From Bacillota bacterium (GTDB lineage: Bacteria > Bacillota > Sulfobacillia > JAJZIM01), in contig JAJZIM010000026.1 of NCBI GenBank assembly GCA_021810565.1, forward strand, positions 1 to 40,454: a stretch of 40,454 nt of DNA, given 5' to 3'. Below, piece by piece: positions 32,779 through 40,454 of this stretch (positions within the stretch are counted from its first letter, which is position 1; the number at the start of each line of letters is the position of its first letter). The position numbers and the translations under genes are program-made. Under the pieces are notes generated by a model. That model was not told where the DNA came from, made no database searches, and saw only the letters and a program-made list of their open reading frames with translations.

Positions 32779-33978
32779 ATGCCCAAGCCAGCCCTTCCCT
32801 TTCCTGACCTTAAACGCATCTGGGAGGCAGCGTGGCAGGACATCCTGCCGGAAGGTGGCGAGGTTGCCGAAGAGGACCAGGACGAAGAAAGGGAACAGTT
32901 CACATCTACCAGCGAGGAGTCGGTGGTGCATGAATTTGTTAACAGGCAAAGACGTGATCGCAACGCCGTTCGCTCTGCCTACCGCATCTTTCAACATCTC
33001 ATCCGCCGACATCGGGATGGGATGCCCATTTTGGTTCTCACTCTTTGCCAAGAGGTATCCAAGAATCTTGGCGCGCGCGGCGTTCTTTACTGGGATGAAC
33101 TCCCCAAGTATGCTCATGTAGATGGCTATGATCTTCGTGAGCCGACCCTGCTTAGGTACATGGCCGTCCACAACCACTGCATCATAGACAAGGAGGGTGC
33201 TCTGCCGCTACTGCCCCAGGTCGAGGCGGCTAAGCCTTATTCACAAGTGAATGGCCCATTCCCGAAAGGACACGAAGGCACCCTTCTGCAGGCAAAAGAA
33301 CGTCTGGGAAGACTCTACGCGGGGGACCCGCATTCAAAGTTCGGCAAGTGGCTGTCTGAGATTACTTCTCCCGAGCCGGATGAACGCTTCCTGCCCTGGG
33401 ACGGCCCCGACCTGGCGAGACAGCAGCTGCAAGAACACACTGCGAACAGTCCAGTTTGGGTTCACCTCGAAAAATGGCATGAAAAATGCGCCCAGTATGA
33501 GGACGCTGCGAGAAAGGCCGTGGCCCACTTTGAGAAACGTGCGTTGGAACTGACTTGCCTTGAACGTGCATATCAAGGCTACGGACCCGGGACAGAAGGA
33601 ATAACCTCGCATTTCACGCTGAGCGTCCTAAGGGATGCCATCGCCCTATGGGACGGTAGGCCAGCTGACCAATGGACCAGCACCATCACCAGAACCTCCG
33701 GAAAGGATAGCGAATTCTTTGGTCTAAATATCAACCAAACTCAGATTGCAGTAGGTAAATATGAACAAATGCGGGAGGCTGGAATAATCTACGAAACATT
33801 ATACAATGAAGCCTGCCGCTCACAAGACGTATTCAACGTCTACAAAATCTATTCAGAACTTAAGGTGGAGGAAAAAGAAATCGAAGAGGTTCTAAAGGGT
33901 ATGGACTTAGAGGAAATCATGGCACGTAAATGCTGGGCCTGCGCCATAATCGAACAGTCGCAAACGGTCAGCGACTAG
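32779..33978 (+). CDS. Unknown 399-aa protein near the right end of the element
   Basis: The ATG at 32779 follows GGAGG by eight bases. The protein is mostly charged and helical. An acidic N-terminal stretch (GGEVAEEDQDEEREQF) is followed by segments such as DRNAVRSAYRIFQHLIRRHRDG, LRYMAVHNHCIIDKEGALPLLPQ and FERALELTCLERAYQGYG-like helices. No transmembrane segments and no recognised domain are present. Base composition is lower in GC than its neighbours, so it has a separate origin. It is driven by a promoter divergent from the replication operon and stands alone. Regulator, accessory replication protein or a new defence gene are all possible. Confidence 0.75.
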   Translation: MPKPALPFPDLKRIWEAAWQDILPEGGEVAEEDQDEEREQFTSTSEESVVHEFVNRQRRDRNAVRSAYRIFQHLIRRHRDGMPILVLTLCQEVSKNLGARGVLYWDELPKYAHVDGYDLREPTLLRYMAVHNHCIIDKEGALPLLPQVEAAKPYSQVNGPFPKGHEGTLLQAKERLGRLYAGDPHSKFGKWLSEITSPEPDERFLPWDGPDLARQQLQEHTANSPVWVHLEKWHEKCAQYEDAARKAVAHFEKRALELTCLERAYQGYGPGTEGITSHFTLSVLRDAIALWDGRPADQWTSTITRTSGKDSEFFGLNINQTQIAVGKYEQMREAGIIYETLYNEACRSQDVFNVYKIYSELKVEEKEIEEVLKGMDLEEIMARKCWACAIIEQSQTVSD

Positions 33979-34213
33979 GACCGCAGGATTCCGTCCCGGC
34001 CCGTCGAAGAATAAGCTACGCCGGCCTTGAATGCCAGGGAAAGAGTGGGTAATCGGGGATGCAAGCCCGCCGCGCACCTACTGGACGCTCCCCATTGCGG
34101 CAAGGCCGGTCGCTTAAGTAAGGCAAGAAGAAGCACGGGCCAGGCCGCAGTCAGCGGCTGGCTCTTGTCCCGACCACCAATGGGACATCGCAGGCAATAC
34201 AAATTGCGTTGCG

Positions 34214-34218
34214 CGGGT
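34214..34218. other. attR of the 24.3-kb element (CGGGT core)
   Basis: This is the right-hand copy of the CGGGT core. To its right, GTC-TCT-TCC-AAC-GAT continues the IS607 tnpA frame (VSSND). The 235 bp to its left (33979-34213) contain no supported gene. They encode, on the minus strand, the alternative C-terminal end that the integrase would acquire in the excised circle. Confidence 0.75.
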
Positions 34219-34657
34219 CTCTTCCAACGATCAGAAATCCGATCTCGACCGGCAGATCGCTCGGCTTTCCACCTACGCCGCAGAGCACGAGATGCGCGTG
34301 CTCAAGGTGATCGGCGAAGTGGGGTCGGGGCTCAACGGGCATCGCCCCCGGCTGCAGTCGTTGCTTCGGGATCCGAAGATCGGGACCATCCTGGTTGAGC
34401 ACCGGGATCGGTTGGCGCGTTTCGGCTCCGAGTACATCGAGGCCGCCATGGCGGCTTCCGGACGCCGCCTGGTGGTGGTGGATCCCGAGGAGATGAAGGA
34501 CGACCTGGTGCAGGACATGATCGACGTGCTGACCAGCTTCTGCGCTCGGCTGTACGGCCGCAGATCGGCCAGGAGCCGGGCCAAACGGGCGGTTGCCGCC
34601 GCGGGAGAGGGGGTCTTGGGCGATGCAGGCGACGTATCAGGCGAAAATTCCCGATAA
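34217..34657 (+). pseudogene. tnpA: 3' part of IS607 tnpA (146 residues)
   Basis: This frame continues the IS607 recombinase: VSSNDQKSDLDRQIARL, then VIGEVGSGLNGHRPRLQSLL, TILVEHRDRLARFG and DDLVQDMIDVLTSFCARLYGRRSA. The last block is the family hallmark. The start and catalytic motif are split from it by the large element, so no functional TnpA can be made until that element leaves. An internal ATG at 34292 would give an inactive fragment. It overlaps tnpB by 35 nt. Confidence 0.9.
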
Positions 34658-36237
34658 GGGCATCTACCCGCTCCTGGACGCCATGGCCGCCCTGTACGGC
34701 CGGGCGGAGCGCGCCTTCTTCGTGGACCACCACGTGCGGGGCCGCGCGCTTTCGGAGTGCAAGCGGGAGTACATCCGGAATTTCGGCCTGACCGCGCGGC
34801 AGTTCAACGCCCTTCGGGCCAACCTGGACGGCAAGGTGGAGGCGGCGCGGGAGGGCCAAAAGAACCGCATCGCCCACCTGCAGGACGCCATCGCCGCCGC
34901 GAAAAAAGCGGCGAGGAAGGCCGAGCGGGACCTGGCAAAGCTCCGGAACAAGAAGGTACGTGCGGCGCAGGCGGCGGAGCAAAGGCACCGGCTGCGCTTC
35001 ACCCTGCACCAGAAAAGGCGGCGCCTTCACGCATTGCAACGACGCCTTGCCGCCGCCCAGGCGGACCACGAGGCGGGGCGGGTGCGCCTCTGCTTCGGAG
35101 GGAAGAAGCTTTTCTGTGCCCAGTTTCACCTGAAGGCCAACGGTTTCGCGGACCTGGCCGCCTGGAAAGGGGCGTGGCGCCGGCGGCGCTCCTCCCAGTT
35201 TTTGTGCCTGGGGTCCAAGGACGAGTCGGGGGGCAACCAGACCTGCACCCGCCTGCCGGACGGTTCCTTGCGTCTGCGGGTGCCGCCCGGGTTGGAGGCG
35301 GCCTTCGGGAGGCACGTCCTGGTCAAGAACGTCAAGTTCGCCTACGGCCAGGCGGAGATCGACGCCGCCCTGCGCCGCGGGGAGGCGGTGACCTACCGTT
35401 TTCTGCGGCGCGACGACCAGGAGGCCTGGTACGTGCACGCCTCGGTGGAGCGTCCAGACGCGAAGCTCACCACGGATCGGCGCCTGGGAGCCCTGGGGGT
35501 GGACTTCAACCCGGCCCATGTGGACGTGGGCGAGACCGACCGCTTCGGGAATCCCGCGGGGGAGCGGTCCTTTCCCCTGGACCTGGCCAAGAAGACCCAA
35601 GGCAAGGCCACGGCCATCCTGGCGGAAGCCGCGGCGGACATCGTGGACTGGGCCCGGCTTTCCGGCAAGCCCCTGGTCGTGGAGGAGCTGGACTTTCGGA
35701 AGAAGAAGGCCGCCCTGCGGGAGAAGTCGCCCCGCTACGCCCGGATGCTGTCGTCCTTCGCCTATCGGAAGTTCTTCCAGTTGCTGTTCTCCCGGGCGGC
35801 CCGGTACGGCGTGGAGGTCATGGGGGTGAACCCGGCCTTCACCAGCGTGATCGGCGAGGTCAAGTTCGCCTCGGGTTACGGGCTGTCGTCGCACTGCGCG
35901 GCGGCGGTGGCGATAGCCAGCTCCCCGGCCTTGCCGGCCTGAGGCACGGGAGCGTCTTCGGTCCAGATCCGCCTTTCCGCTACCTGCAAGGAATCGCGGG
36001 AAGCACGTCTGGAGCGACTGGAGGCGTGTGGCCCAGAGGCGGCGGGCCGAAAGGGCCCGTGGTCGGTGTCCCTCCGAGGGAGGCCGCGGCAGGGGGATAC
36101 CCCTATCCTCGGCGGCACCCGCCAGAGGCTCGGGCTCTGGCGAAGGCCCGCCTTGGGATGGTTTTGCCGCGGTTCCGGGGCGCGATACCCCGGCGCAAAC
36201 GGTCGGGAAAACTGTTCGCCCGGCCTGCGTGGTATAA
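34623..36237 (+). pseudogene. tnpB: IS607-associated TnpB-like gene with 3' frameshift
   Basis: From ATG 34623 an uninterrupted frame gives 439 residues to 35942. RuvC-like motifs are visible: GVDFNPAHVDVGETD (first Asp) and PLVVEELDF (Glu). The late block reads VNPAFTSVIGEVKFASGYGLSSHCAAAVAIA. In relatives it continues with an arginine-rich tail; here the frame ends in SSPALPA. The expected tail (ARERLRSRSAFPLPARNRGK, then HVWSDWRRVAQ) is present in the +1 frame up to 36237, so a 1-nt shift lies at about 35915-35935. The third catalytic Asp is not evident (histidine at that place, as in the TnpB-related subgroup). RNA-guided nickase or nuclease activity is therefore doubtful. Confidence 0.8.
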
Positions 36238-36259
36238 AAGGCCATGGTTTCAGGAACGG
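36100..36259 (+). ncRNA. Candidate omega/re-RNA at IS607 right end
   Basis: TnpB-associated guide RNAs normally span the tnpB 3' end and the right tip of the element and take the flanking DNA as guide. This stretch is GC-rich and contains strong hairpins, for example CGCCAGAG and CTCTGGCG around a 7-nt loop (36120-36142). It ends exactly at the GG junction with copA, so the guide would be the copA sequence from 36260 onward. The boundaries are approximate, and no promoter was identified. Confidence 0.4.
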
Positions 36260-38353
36260 TTCCACTGCACGTCCTGTGCTCTGGCCGTGGAGCGGGCCTT
36301 GGCGCGCTGTCCGGGCGTAGCGCAGGTGCGGGCCGCCTTCGCCACCGAGACCTTGCGGGTGGCCTTCGACCCGGCCCTGACGGATGTTTCCGTCCTGAAG
36401 GCCCTGATCCGGGAGGTGGGCTTCACCGCCTACACCGGGGCGGAGGCGGCGCGGCTTGCGGTTTCCCCCCAGGAACGTGATCTGGCCCGCCGCTTGGCCC
36501 GGGTGCGCCTGGGTTGGGTTCTGGGGGGGCCGTTGTTCGTCGCCATGGTTTGGGGATGGCTGCATCCCCTGCCGGCCGCCGTCCCCTACGCCATGGCCCT
36601 CCTTACCACGGCACTCCAGCTGTCCCTGGGCCGGGTCTATTACGCCGCGGCCTGGCGGGCCCTGCGCCACGCCCACACCGCCACCACCGACCTTTTGGTG
36701 TCCCTGGGCGCCGGCAGTTCCTTCGTGTACAGCCTGGCGGGACTGGCCTTGGGGTGGCACCCCCGCTACTTCGACACCTCGGCCATGGTCTTGGTCCTGA
36801 TCACCCAGGGCAACTACCTGAAGGCCCGGGCCACCACCCACTCCCTGGACAGCATCAAGGGGTTGGCCCGCCTGCAGGCCCGCTACGCCACCGTCGCGCG
36901 GGACGGGGGCACGGTGCAGGTGCCGGTGGACGAGGTGCGGGTCGGCGAGCGGCTCTTGGTGGCCACCGGAAGCCGGGTTCCCTTGGATGGCAGGCTGTGC
37001 ACCCCGGCGGCCGATTTGGAGGAGGGCGTCCTGACCGGAGAGGCGGCACCGGTGCACAAAGGGGAAGGGGACGCCGTTTGGGCCGGAACCCTGAATGTCG
37101 GATCACCCTTGGAGTTGGAGGTTACGGCCGTGGGGCAGGATCTGCGCCTGACCCGGGTGATCCGGTTGGTGCTGGCGGCCCAAAGCGACCGGGTGCGCGC
37201 CGTGGAGATCACCGACCGGCTGAGCCGCTGGTTTGTGCCGGCGGTACTGGCGCTGGCCTTGGTGACCGCCGGTATTTGGATCGATGAGCCGGGGGCGGCC
37301 CTGGCCCGGATGGTGGCGGTCATGGTGGTGGCATGTCCCTGCGCCCTGTCCCTGGCACCAGGCACGGCCGTGGCCCAGGCCACCGCCCGCTTGGCGGCGG
37401 TGGGCATTCTGCTCACCCGGGCCTCGGCTCTGGAGCGGCTGGTCCGGATCAGGGAGGTGGTGTTTGACAAGACCGGCACCCTCACCGAGGGCCACCTGGA
37501 GTTGGTAAGCTGCCCTGATGGGCACTGGGCGCGGGTGGCGGCCGCCCTGGAGGGAGCGTCTTTGCATCCCGTCGCCCGCGCCTTGCGGGAGAAGGTGGTA
37601 GGGGAGCGGCTTCCCACGGTGCGGGAGCGCCGGGAGATGGCGGGGCGCGGCGTGATGGGACGAGTAGAGGGCAGGGTGTACGCCTTGGGCCGTGCGGAGT
37701 GGATCGCCTCCCTTTGGGGCCATGCGGTGGAGTTGCCGGAGGGGACCGCAGCGGTGCTGGCCGATTCGGAGGCCGTGCGGGGCGTCTTCTCCTTCACCGA
37801 CCGGCTGCGCCCGGGCAGCGCCGAGACCGTGCGCCGGCTGCTGGCTCAGGGTCTGGATCCGATAATCCTCTCAGGCGATCGGGAGCCGGTGGTGGCATCC
37901 TTGGCCACGGCCCTGGGAATCGCGCGGTGGAAGGCGCAGGTCTCTCCCGAGGAGAAGTTCGCCTACCTGCAGGCTCATCCCCGGGCGGCCATGGTGGGGG
38001 ACGGCGTCAACGATGCGGCAGCTCTGGCGGCGGCCGGAGTGGGGGTGGCCATGGGTTCGGCCGCCGACGCCGCCGCCGCCAGCGCGGATCTCGTACTGAC
38101 CGGGAACGACCTTCAAGGGCTGCTGCTGGCCCGGGCCGCCGGCCGTGCGGCCCTGCGGGTCATTCTACAGAACCTGATCTACGCCTTCGGGTTCAACGCC
38201 GTGGCCTTGCCGCTGGCCATAGGGGGCCGAATACCGCCCCAATTCGCGGCGCTCAGCATGTCGGTGAGCAGCCTTCTGGTGGTTGGCAACTCCCTGCGAC
38301 TGCGCAGGATGCGCCTCGCCGTCCCGGATGCTGGAAGCGGGGGCAGGCGATGA
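36260..38353 (+). pseudogene. copA: Cu(+)-type P1B ATPase, main part (697 of 708 residues)
   Basis: CopA exports Cu(+) from the cytoplasm. Numbering the rebuilt 708-aa protein: metal-binding domain GFHCTSC (C14, C17), actuator TGEAAP, C370-P-C372 in the transport helix, phosphorylation motif DKTGTLTEG (D414), an HPVARAL nucleotide-site motif and MVGDGVNDAAAL (589-599). The late helices read AFGFNAVALPLA and MSVSSLLVVGNSLRLRR, the pattern of Cu(+) pumps. The frame is open far upstream through the IS, and an in-frame ATG at 36158 could start a chimera with 34 IS-encoded residues that still keeps both CxxC cysteines. The native start and MerR promoter are 26.6 kb away. It overlaps the next gene by 4 nt. 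Confidence 0.92.
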
Positions 38354-39165
38354 GGCTCCGGGGGCGGGCGGCCCTGTCTGTCCTGGTCCTGACGGCGTTG
38401 TTCGTCGGCGGCTATTTCTTGTATGTCCGGGTGGTGGGAGGGCTGCTGCCCCAGGTGGAAACCCTGCCGCCGACTCTGCTCTTGTTGTTGGCCGTGGTGG
38501 GCGGGGCTGCCTCCTTCTTCTCTCCCTGCAGCCTGGCCATCACCCCCTCGTTCCTGGCGCGCTTCGCCGAAGGCCGGGACGCGGCGGCGCGGCGGCGGCT
38601 CTCCTCGGGCAGTTTGGCCCTGAGTGCGGGGGTCCTGTCCTTCTACGGCGCGGCGGGGCTGCTGGTGGGATGGGTGGGTGCCGCGGCATACGACTACTTG
38701 GTATACCTGATCCCCGCCGTGGGGCTGGCCTTCCTGGCCCTGGCCTGGATGCTTCTGCGGGATACGGGCGGGGCCTCGGCGTTTCTTGGCCGGCTGAATC
38801 CCGCCGCCAGGTACGGGGAGGCCTGGCTGGACGGCCCGGCAGCGGCTACCCCGTGGGCTACGTACCGGTACGGTCTGGCCTACGGCGCCGCCTCGCACAC
38901 CTGCACCCTGCCGGTGTTCCTGGGGATCCTTCTGGCGGCCTTCGCCACCGGAAGTTGGTGGCTGGCGGCGGCCACGGTGCTGTCCTACGGGGTGGCCATC
39001 GCCGCCCTGGTCCTCCTCATGCTGCTCCTGGGCTGGGACGTGGTGCGGGTGGTCCGCCGGTGGGTGGGACGGGGGGCCTTGCGACTGGCCACGGGGATTC
39101 TTTTCGGGACCACCGGCCTCTATCTCCTATTCTATTTCGCCCAGAACTACGGCGGACTGCTCTAA
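38350..39165 (+). CDS. CcdA/DsbD-like membrane protein downstream of copA
   Basis: The 271-residue polytopic protein starts at ATG 38350 inside the copA stop (ATGA). After an N-terminal helix it shows FFSPCSLAITPSFLARF and, about 130 residues later, SHTCTLPVFLGILLAAF. These two cysteine-bearing segments are at the positions used by CcdA for thiol transfer. The motifs differ from those of the CcdA at 2931-3647 (SPCS and HTCT in place of SPCV and TPCV), so it is a separate subfamily. Such genes near copper ATPases may deliver reductant to extracytoplasmic copper proteins. Expression after the IS insertion depends on whatever transcript reaches copA. Confidence 0.82.
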   Translation: MRLRGRAALSVLVLTALFVGGYFLYVRVVGGLLPQVETLPPTLLLLLAVVGGAASFFSPCSLAITPSFLARFAEGRDAAARRRLSSGSLALSAGVLSFYGAAGLLVGWVGAAAYDYLVYLIPAVGLAFLALAWMLLRDTGGASAFLGRLNPAARYGEAWLDGPAAATPWATYRYGLAYGAASHTCTLPVFLGILLAAFATGSWWLAAATVLSYGVAIAALVLLMLLLGWDVVRVVRRWVGRGALRLATGILFGTTGLYLLFYFAQNYGGLL

Positions 39166-39199
39166 GGCGGCCCGCGCGGCGAAAGGAGCGGTCGTTCGA

Positions 39200-39631
39200 A
39201 TGGCGGAGGAAACGTCGGATTCCCGCTCTGCCGTGGCACGGAACCCACGCCGGCCATGGTTTCTGGGGGTGGCGGTGCTGGCCGCAGGGGTCGCGGCCCT
39301 GGCCGTCGGCCTATGGACTCGAGGAAACGGCGGCGCGGTCACTGTCCCGTCTGCACATGTGCCCGTGGTCCGGCTGGTGGAGGGAGCCCCGGGCCATGCG
39401 TACCCGTACCAGCCGCGGACCTTGCGAATCCCGGCGGGGCGGCTGGTGTCCGTGGGAGTCACGGACCATATCGGCGGCTGTCTGCTCACCACTATTTTCG
39501 TGGGGCTGGGGCCGCACGGAGGTGACGCCGTGGTGAGCGTGCCCGTGGGCCGCACGCGGTTTGTCCTGATCCGGGCGCCCCGCCCTGGAAGCTACTCCTT
39601 CCACTGTGGCGGCGACGTACCCGTTCGGTAA
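39200..39631 (+). CDS. Membrane-anchored cupredoxin-like protein
   Basis: The 143-residue protein has one signal anchor (about 20-40) and a small beta-rich domain. Candidate metal ligands are H90 and C94 (DHIGGC) and the H135-C136 pair (YSFHCGG). The pattern LRIPAGRLVSVGVTDH...PGSYSFHC resembles single-domain cupredoxins found near copper ATPases, although the usual methionine ligand after the cysteine is missing. The start at 39200 has GAAAGGAG about 11 bases upstream. It probably binds copper outside the membrane as part of the copA unit. Confidence 0.72.
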   Translation: MAEETSDSRSAVARNPRRPWFLGVAVLAAGVAALAVGLWTRGNGGAVTVPSAHVPVVRLVEGAPGHAYPYQPRTLRIPAGRLVSVGVTDHIGGCLLTTIFVGLGPHGGDAVVSVPVGRTRFVLIRAPRPGSYSFHCGGDVPVR

Positions 39632-39720
39632 AGCCGTAGGGGGCCAACGACAACTAGCAGCCGCGAAAAAGTTGCCCGGAGGGACTGGACACGGATGGCA
39701 ATCCGTGCTATGGTTTAGCC

Positions 39721-40454
39721 ATGGACACGGTACTGGCCTTCCGGACCGATGGAGCGGAGGATGCCTTCCTGGCCGAGATAGCGGCCAGGGACGGCGAAAT
39801 TGCGCATCTCCGGTCTGAGATCGCTCGCCTGAATGCGGAGGTGAACATCCTCCGCCCGCTCAAGGCCAAGGTGCGGGAGCTGGAGGCCCAGGTCGAGGCG
39901 CTCAAGGCCAGGGTGTGCCAGCTGCAGCGCCTGCTTTATGGCCGCAAGTCCGAGCGGGAGAAGGAGGAGGCTGCCGAGGCGGGGGAGCCGTAGCAGCCCG
40001 TCGGTCGGCGCCGCGGCCAACAGCCGGGGAGTCCGGGTCATGGCCGCCGGCGGCAGCTGAGCCTACCGGCGGAAGAAGTGGTGCATGATCTGCCGCCGGA
40101 GGAGCGGCATTGCCCCAACTGCGGTTTGCCCTACGAACCTACTTCCCTGGAAGACACCTCCGAGGAGATAGACTTCCGGGTCACCGTCAAGCGTGTCGTC
40201 CACCGTCGTCCCCTGTACCGACCGACTTGCGCGTGTTCCGACCAGTCGGGGCTGGTCAGCGCCCCGGTCCCGGCAAAGATGTATCCGCACTGTCCCTACA
40301 CTCCGCAAACCATCGCCTGGTTCGTATTGCTGAAGCACCTCGGCAGCCTTCCGTTCAACCGCATCCTGCGCCTTTTGCGCCTGCGGGGCCTGTTCCTGTC
40401 CCCGGGATCCATGGTGGGCATGCTGGGCCAAGTCGCCATCCTGTTGGCGCCCCT
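39721..40454 (+). pseudogene. IS66-type transposase with in-frame amber stop, runs off window
   Basis: The N terminus is a long coiled coil ending in the IS66 motif QLQRLLYGRKSER. An in-frame TAG follows at 39991-39993. The same frame then goes on with GQQPGSPGHGRRRQLSLP, HDLPPEERHCPNCGLPY (zinc site), CACS and PYTPQTIAWFVLLKHLGSLPFNRI, all normal IS66 transposase sequence. The gene is therefore interrupted by one nonsense codon at an interdomain linker. It is either inactive or makes two fragments. The 3' end lies beyond the window. Confidence 0.85.

Larger units (their letters stand above)
9912..34216. mobile_element. 24.3-kb serine-integrase element with defence and replication cargo
   Basis: The element sits in IS607 tnpA at the codons around the catalytic serine. 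Its left tip encodes a large serine recombinase reading toward attL, as usual for elements moved by these enzymes. It carries a replication module (primase, CHC2 finger, GTGCAC repeat cluster), a Mom-like DNA modifier, ParB-like protein and resolvase. Two predicted defence modules and several small zinc proteins complete it. No conjugation, capsid or terminase genes are visible, so it is neither a complete ICE nor a prophage; a mobilisable or satellite-like defence element is the best description. Base composition is patchy, with AT-rich blocks at about 19880-20530, 24540-26100 and 32700-33980. Confidence 0.85.
9684..36257 (+). mobile_element. IS607-type element in copA, itself split by a larger element
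   Basis: IS607 elements encode a serine recombinase (TnpA) and TnpB, lack terminal inverted repeats and insert at GG. Here left material (9684-9911) and right material (34217-36257) make an IS of about 2.27 kb. It carries a 201-aa tnpA (interrupted) and a tnpB. Both ends meet copA at GG (9682-9683 and 36258-36259), and removing the IS with one GG copy restores the copA frame as GAG-GGG-TTC. A small hairpin, CTATC-AACT-GATAG (9685-9698), marks the left tip. The stretch 9912-34216 is a later insertion. Confidence 0.85.

Noticed and set aside
9926-34210. AACGCAAT at both element ends in inverted orientation (9926-9933 and 34203-34210).
   Set aside because: The distances to the core differ (about 14 and 5 bp), so it is not a symmetric recombinase site and may be chance.
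9912-34216. Prophage or full conjugative element.
   Set aside because: No capsid, portal, terminase, tail, relaxase, VirB4/VirD4 or coupling-protein genes could be recognised.
34151-34402. Antisense 83-aa frame across attR.
   Set aside because: It is antisense to tnpA and has no ribosome site. Its end matters only as the tail of the integrase in the circular form.
34757-36259. Very long open frame from IS607 tnpB into copA (about 1198 codons).
   Set aside because: The part before 36260 is out of frame with tnpB and reads as Pro/Gly/Arg-rich shadow sequence. Only the copA part is coding; an ATG at 36158 is the only plausible in-frame start considered.
1-40454. CRISPR arrays, tRNA and rRNA genes.
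   Set aside because: No regular repeat-spacer pattern and no tRNA or rRNA signature sequences were seen. The element's integration site is a protein gene, not a tRNA.

Overview
ORGANISM. The window is GC-rich. It has strong Shine-Dalgarno (SD) sites, frequent GTG/TTG starts, 4-nt ATGA overlaps and sigmaA-type promoters. The backbone combines a rusticyanin-like blue copper protein, a diheme cytochrome c lipoprotein, CcdA/TlpA thiol-redox genes, a BlaI-M56 pair, a CC/Se-motif protein and a Cu(+)-type P-ATPase. This suggests a GC-rich Bacillota (Sulfobacillus-like, metal- or iron-exposed), but that placement is an inference.

BACKBONE LEFT (1-9683). A leftward cluster encodes BlaI, a short M56 peptidase, a CC/Se protein, CcdA, an Lgt-like/TlpA fusion, an Asp-box lipoprotein and Lgt. 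Matching 17-bp dyads (CACTA-N7-TAGTG) lie at the blaI promoter and upstream of ccdA, so BlaI probably controls both units. Next come a leftward rusticyanin unit and a rightward diheme cytochrome c gene closed by a good terminator. Then follow a coiled-coil protein with a His-rich tail and a MerR regulator with a textbook MerR operator-promoter, which reads into the first 11 codons of copA.

NESTED INSERTIONS (9684-36259). copA is cut inside its metal-binding domain by an IS607-type element at a GG dinucleotide. The IS607 tnpA gene is itself cut at the codons around its catalytic serine by a 24.3-kb element (about 9912-34216) that encodes its own large serine recombinase. Removing the large element rebuilds a 201-aa TnpA in frame. 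Removing the IS as well rebuilds a 708-aa CopA in frame.

CARGO OF THE 24.3-kb ELEMENT. From left to right it holds: the integrase; a small membrane protein; a coiled-coil protein; a predicted defence operon (SNF2 helicase with DUF3883, unknown 334-aa protein, DUF1156 methylase with a frameshift, DUF499 ATPase); an AT-rich TIR-like/membrane-protein pair; a zinc-ribbon protein, an HNH nuclease and a small protein; a tightly overlapping leftward replication/modification operon (CHC2 finger, TOPRIM primase-helicase, small docking-like protein, Mom-like DNA modifier, ParB-like protein, zinc ribbon, resolvase); and an unknown 399-aa protein. A cluster of GTGCAC repeats inside the primase gene looks like an origin or a ParB-type binding array. 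No conjugation or virion genes are visible.

BACKBONE RIGHT (36260-40454). The rest of copA continues into a second CcdA-like gene and a cupredoxin-like gene. An IS66-type transposase gene with an in-frame amber codon runs off the edge. The metal/redox genes on both sides form one ancestral copper-handling locus that the mobile DNA has split.
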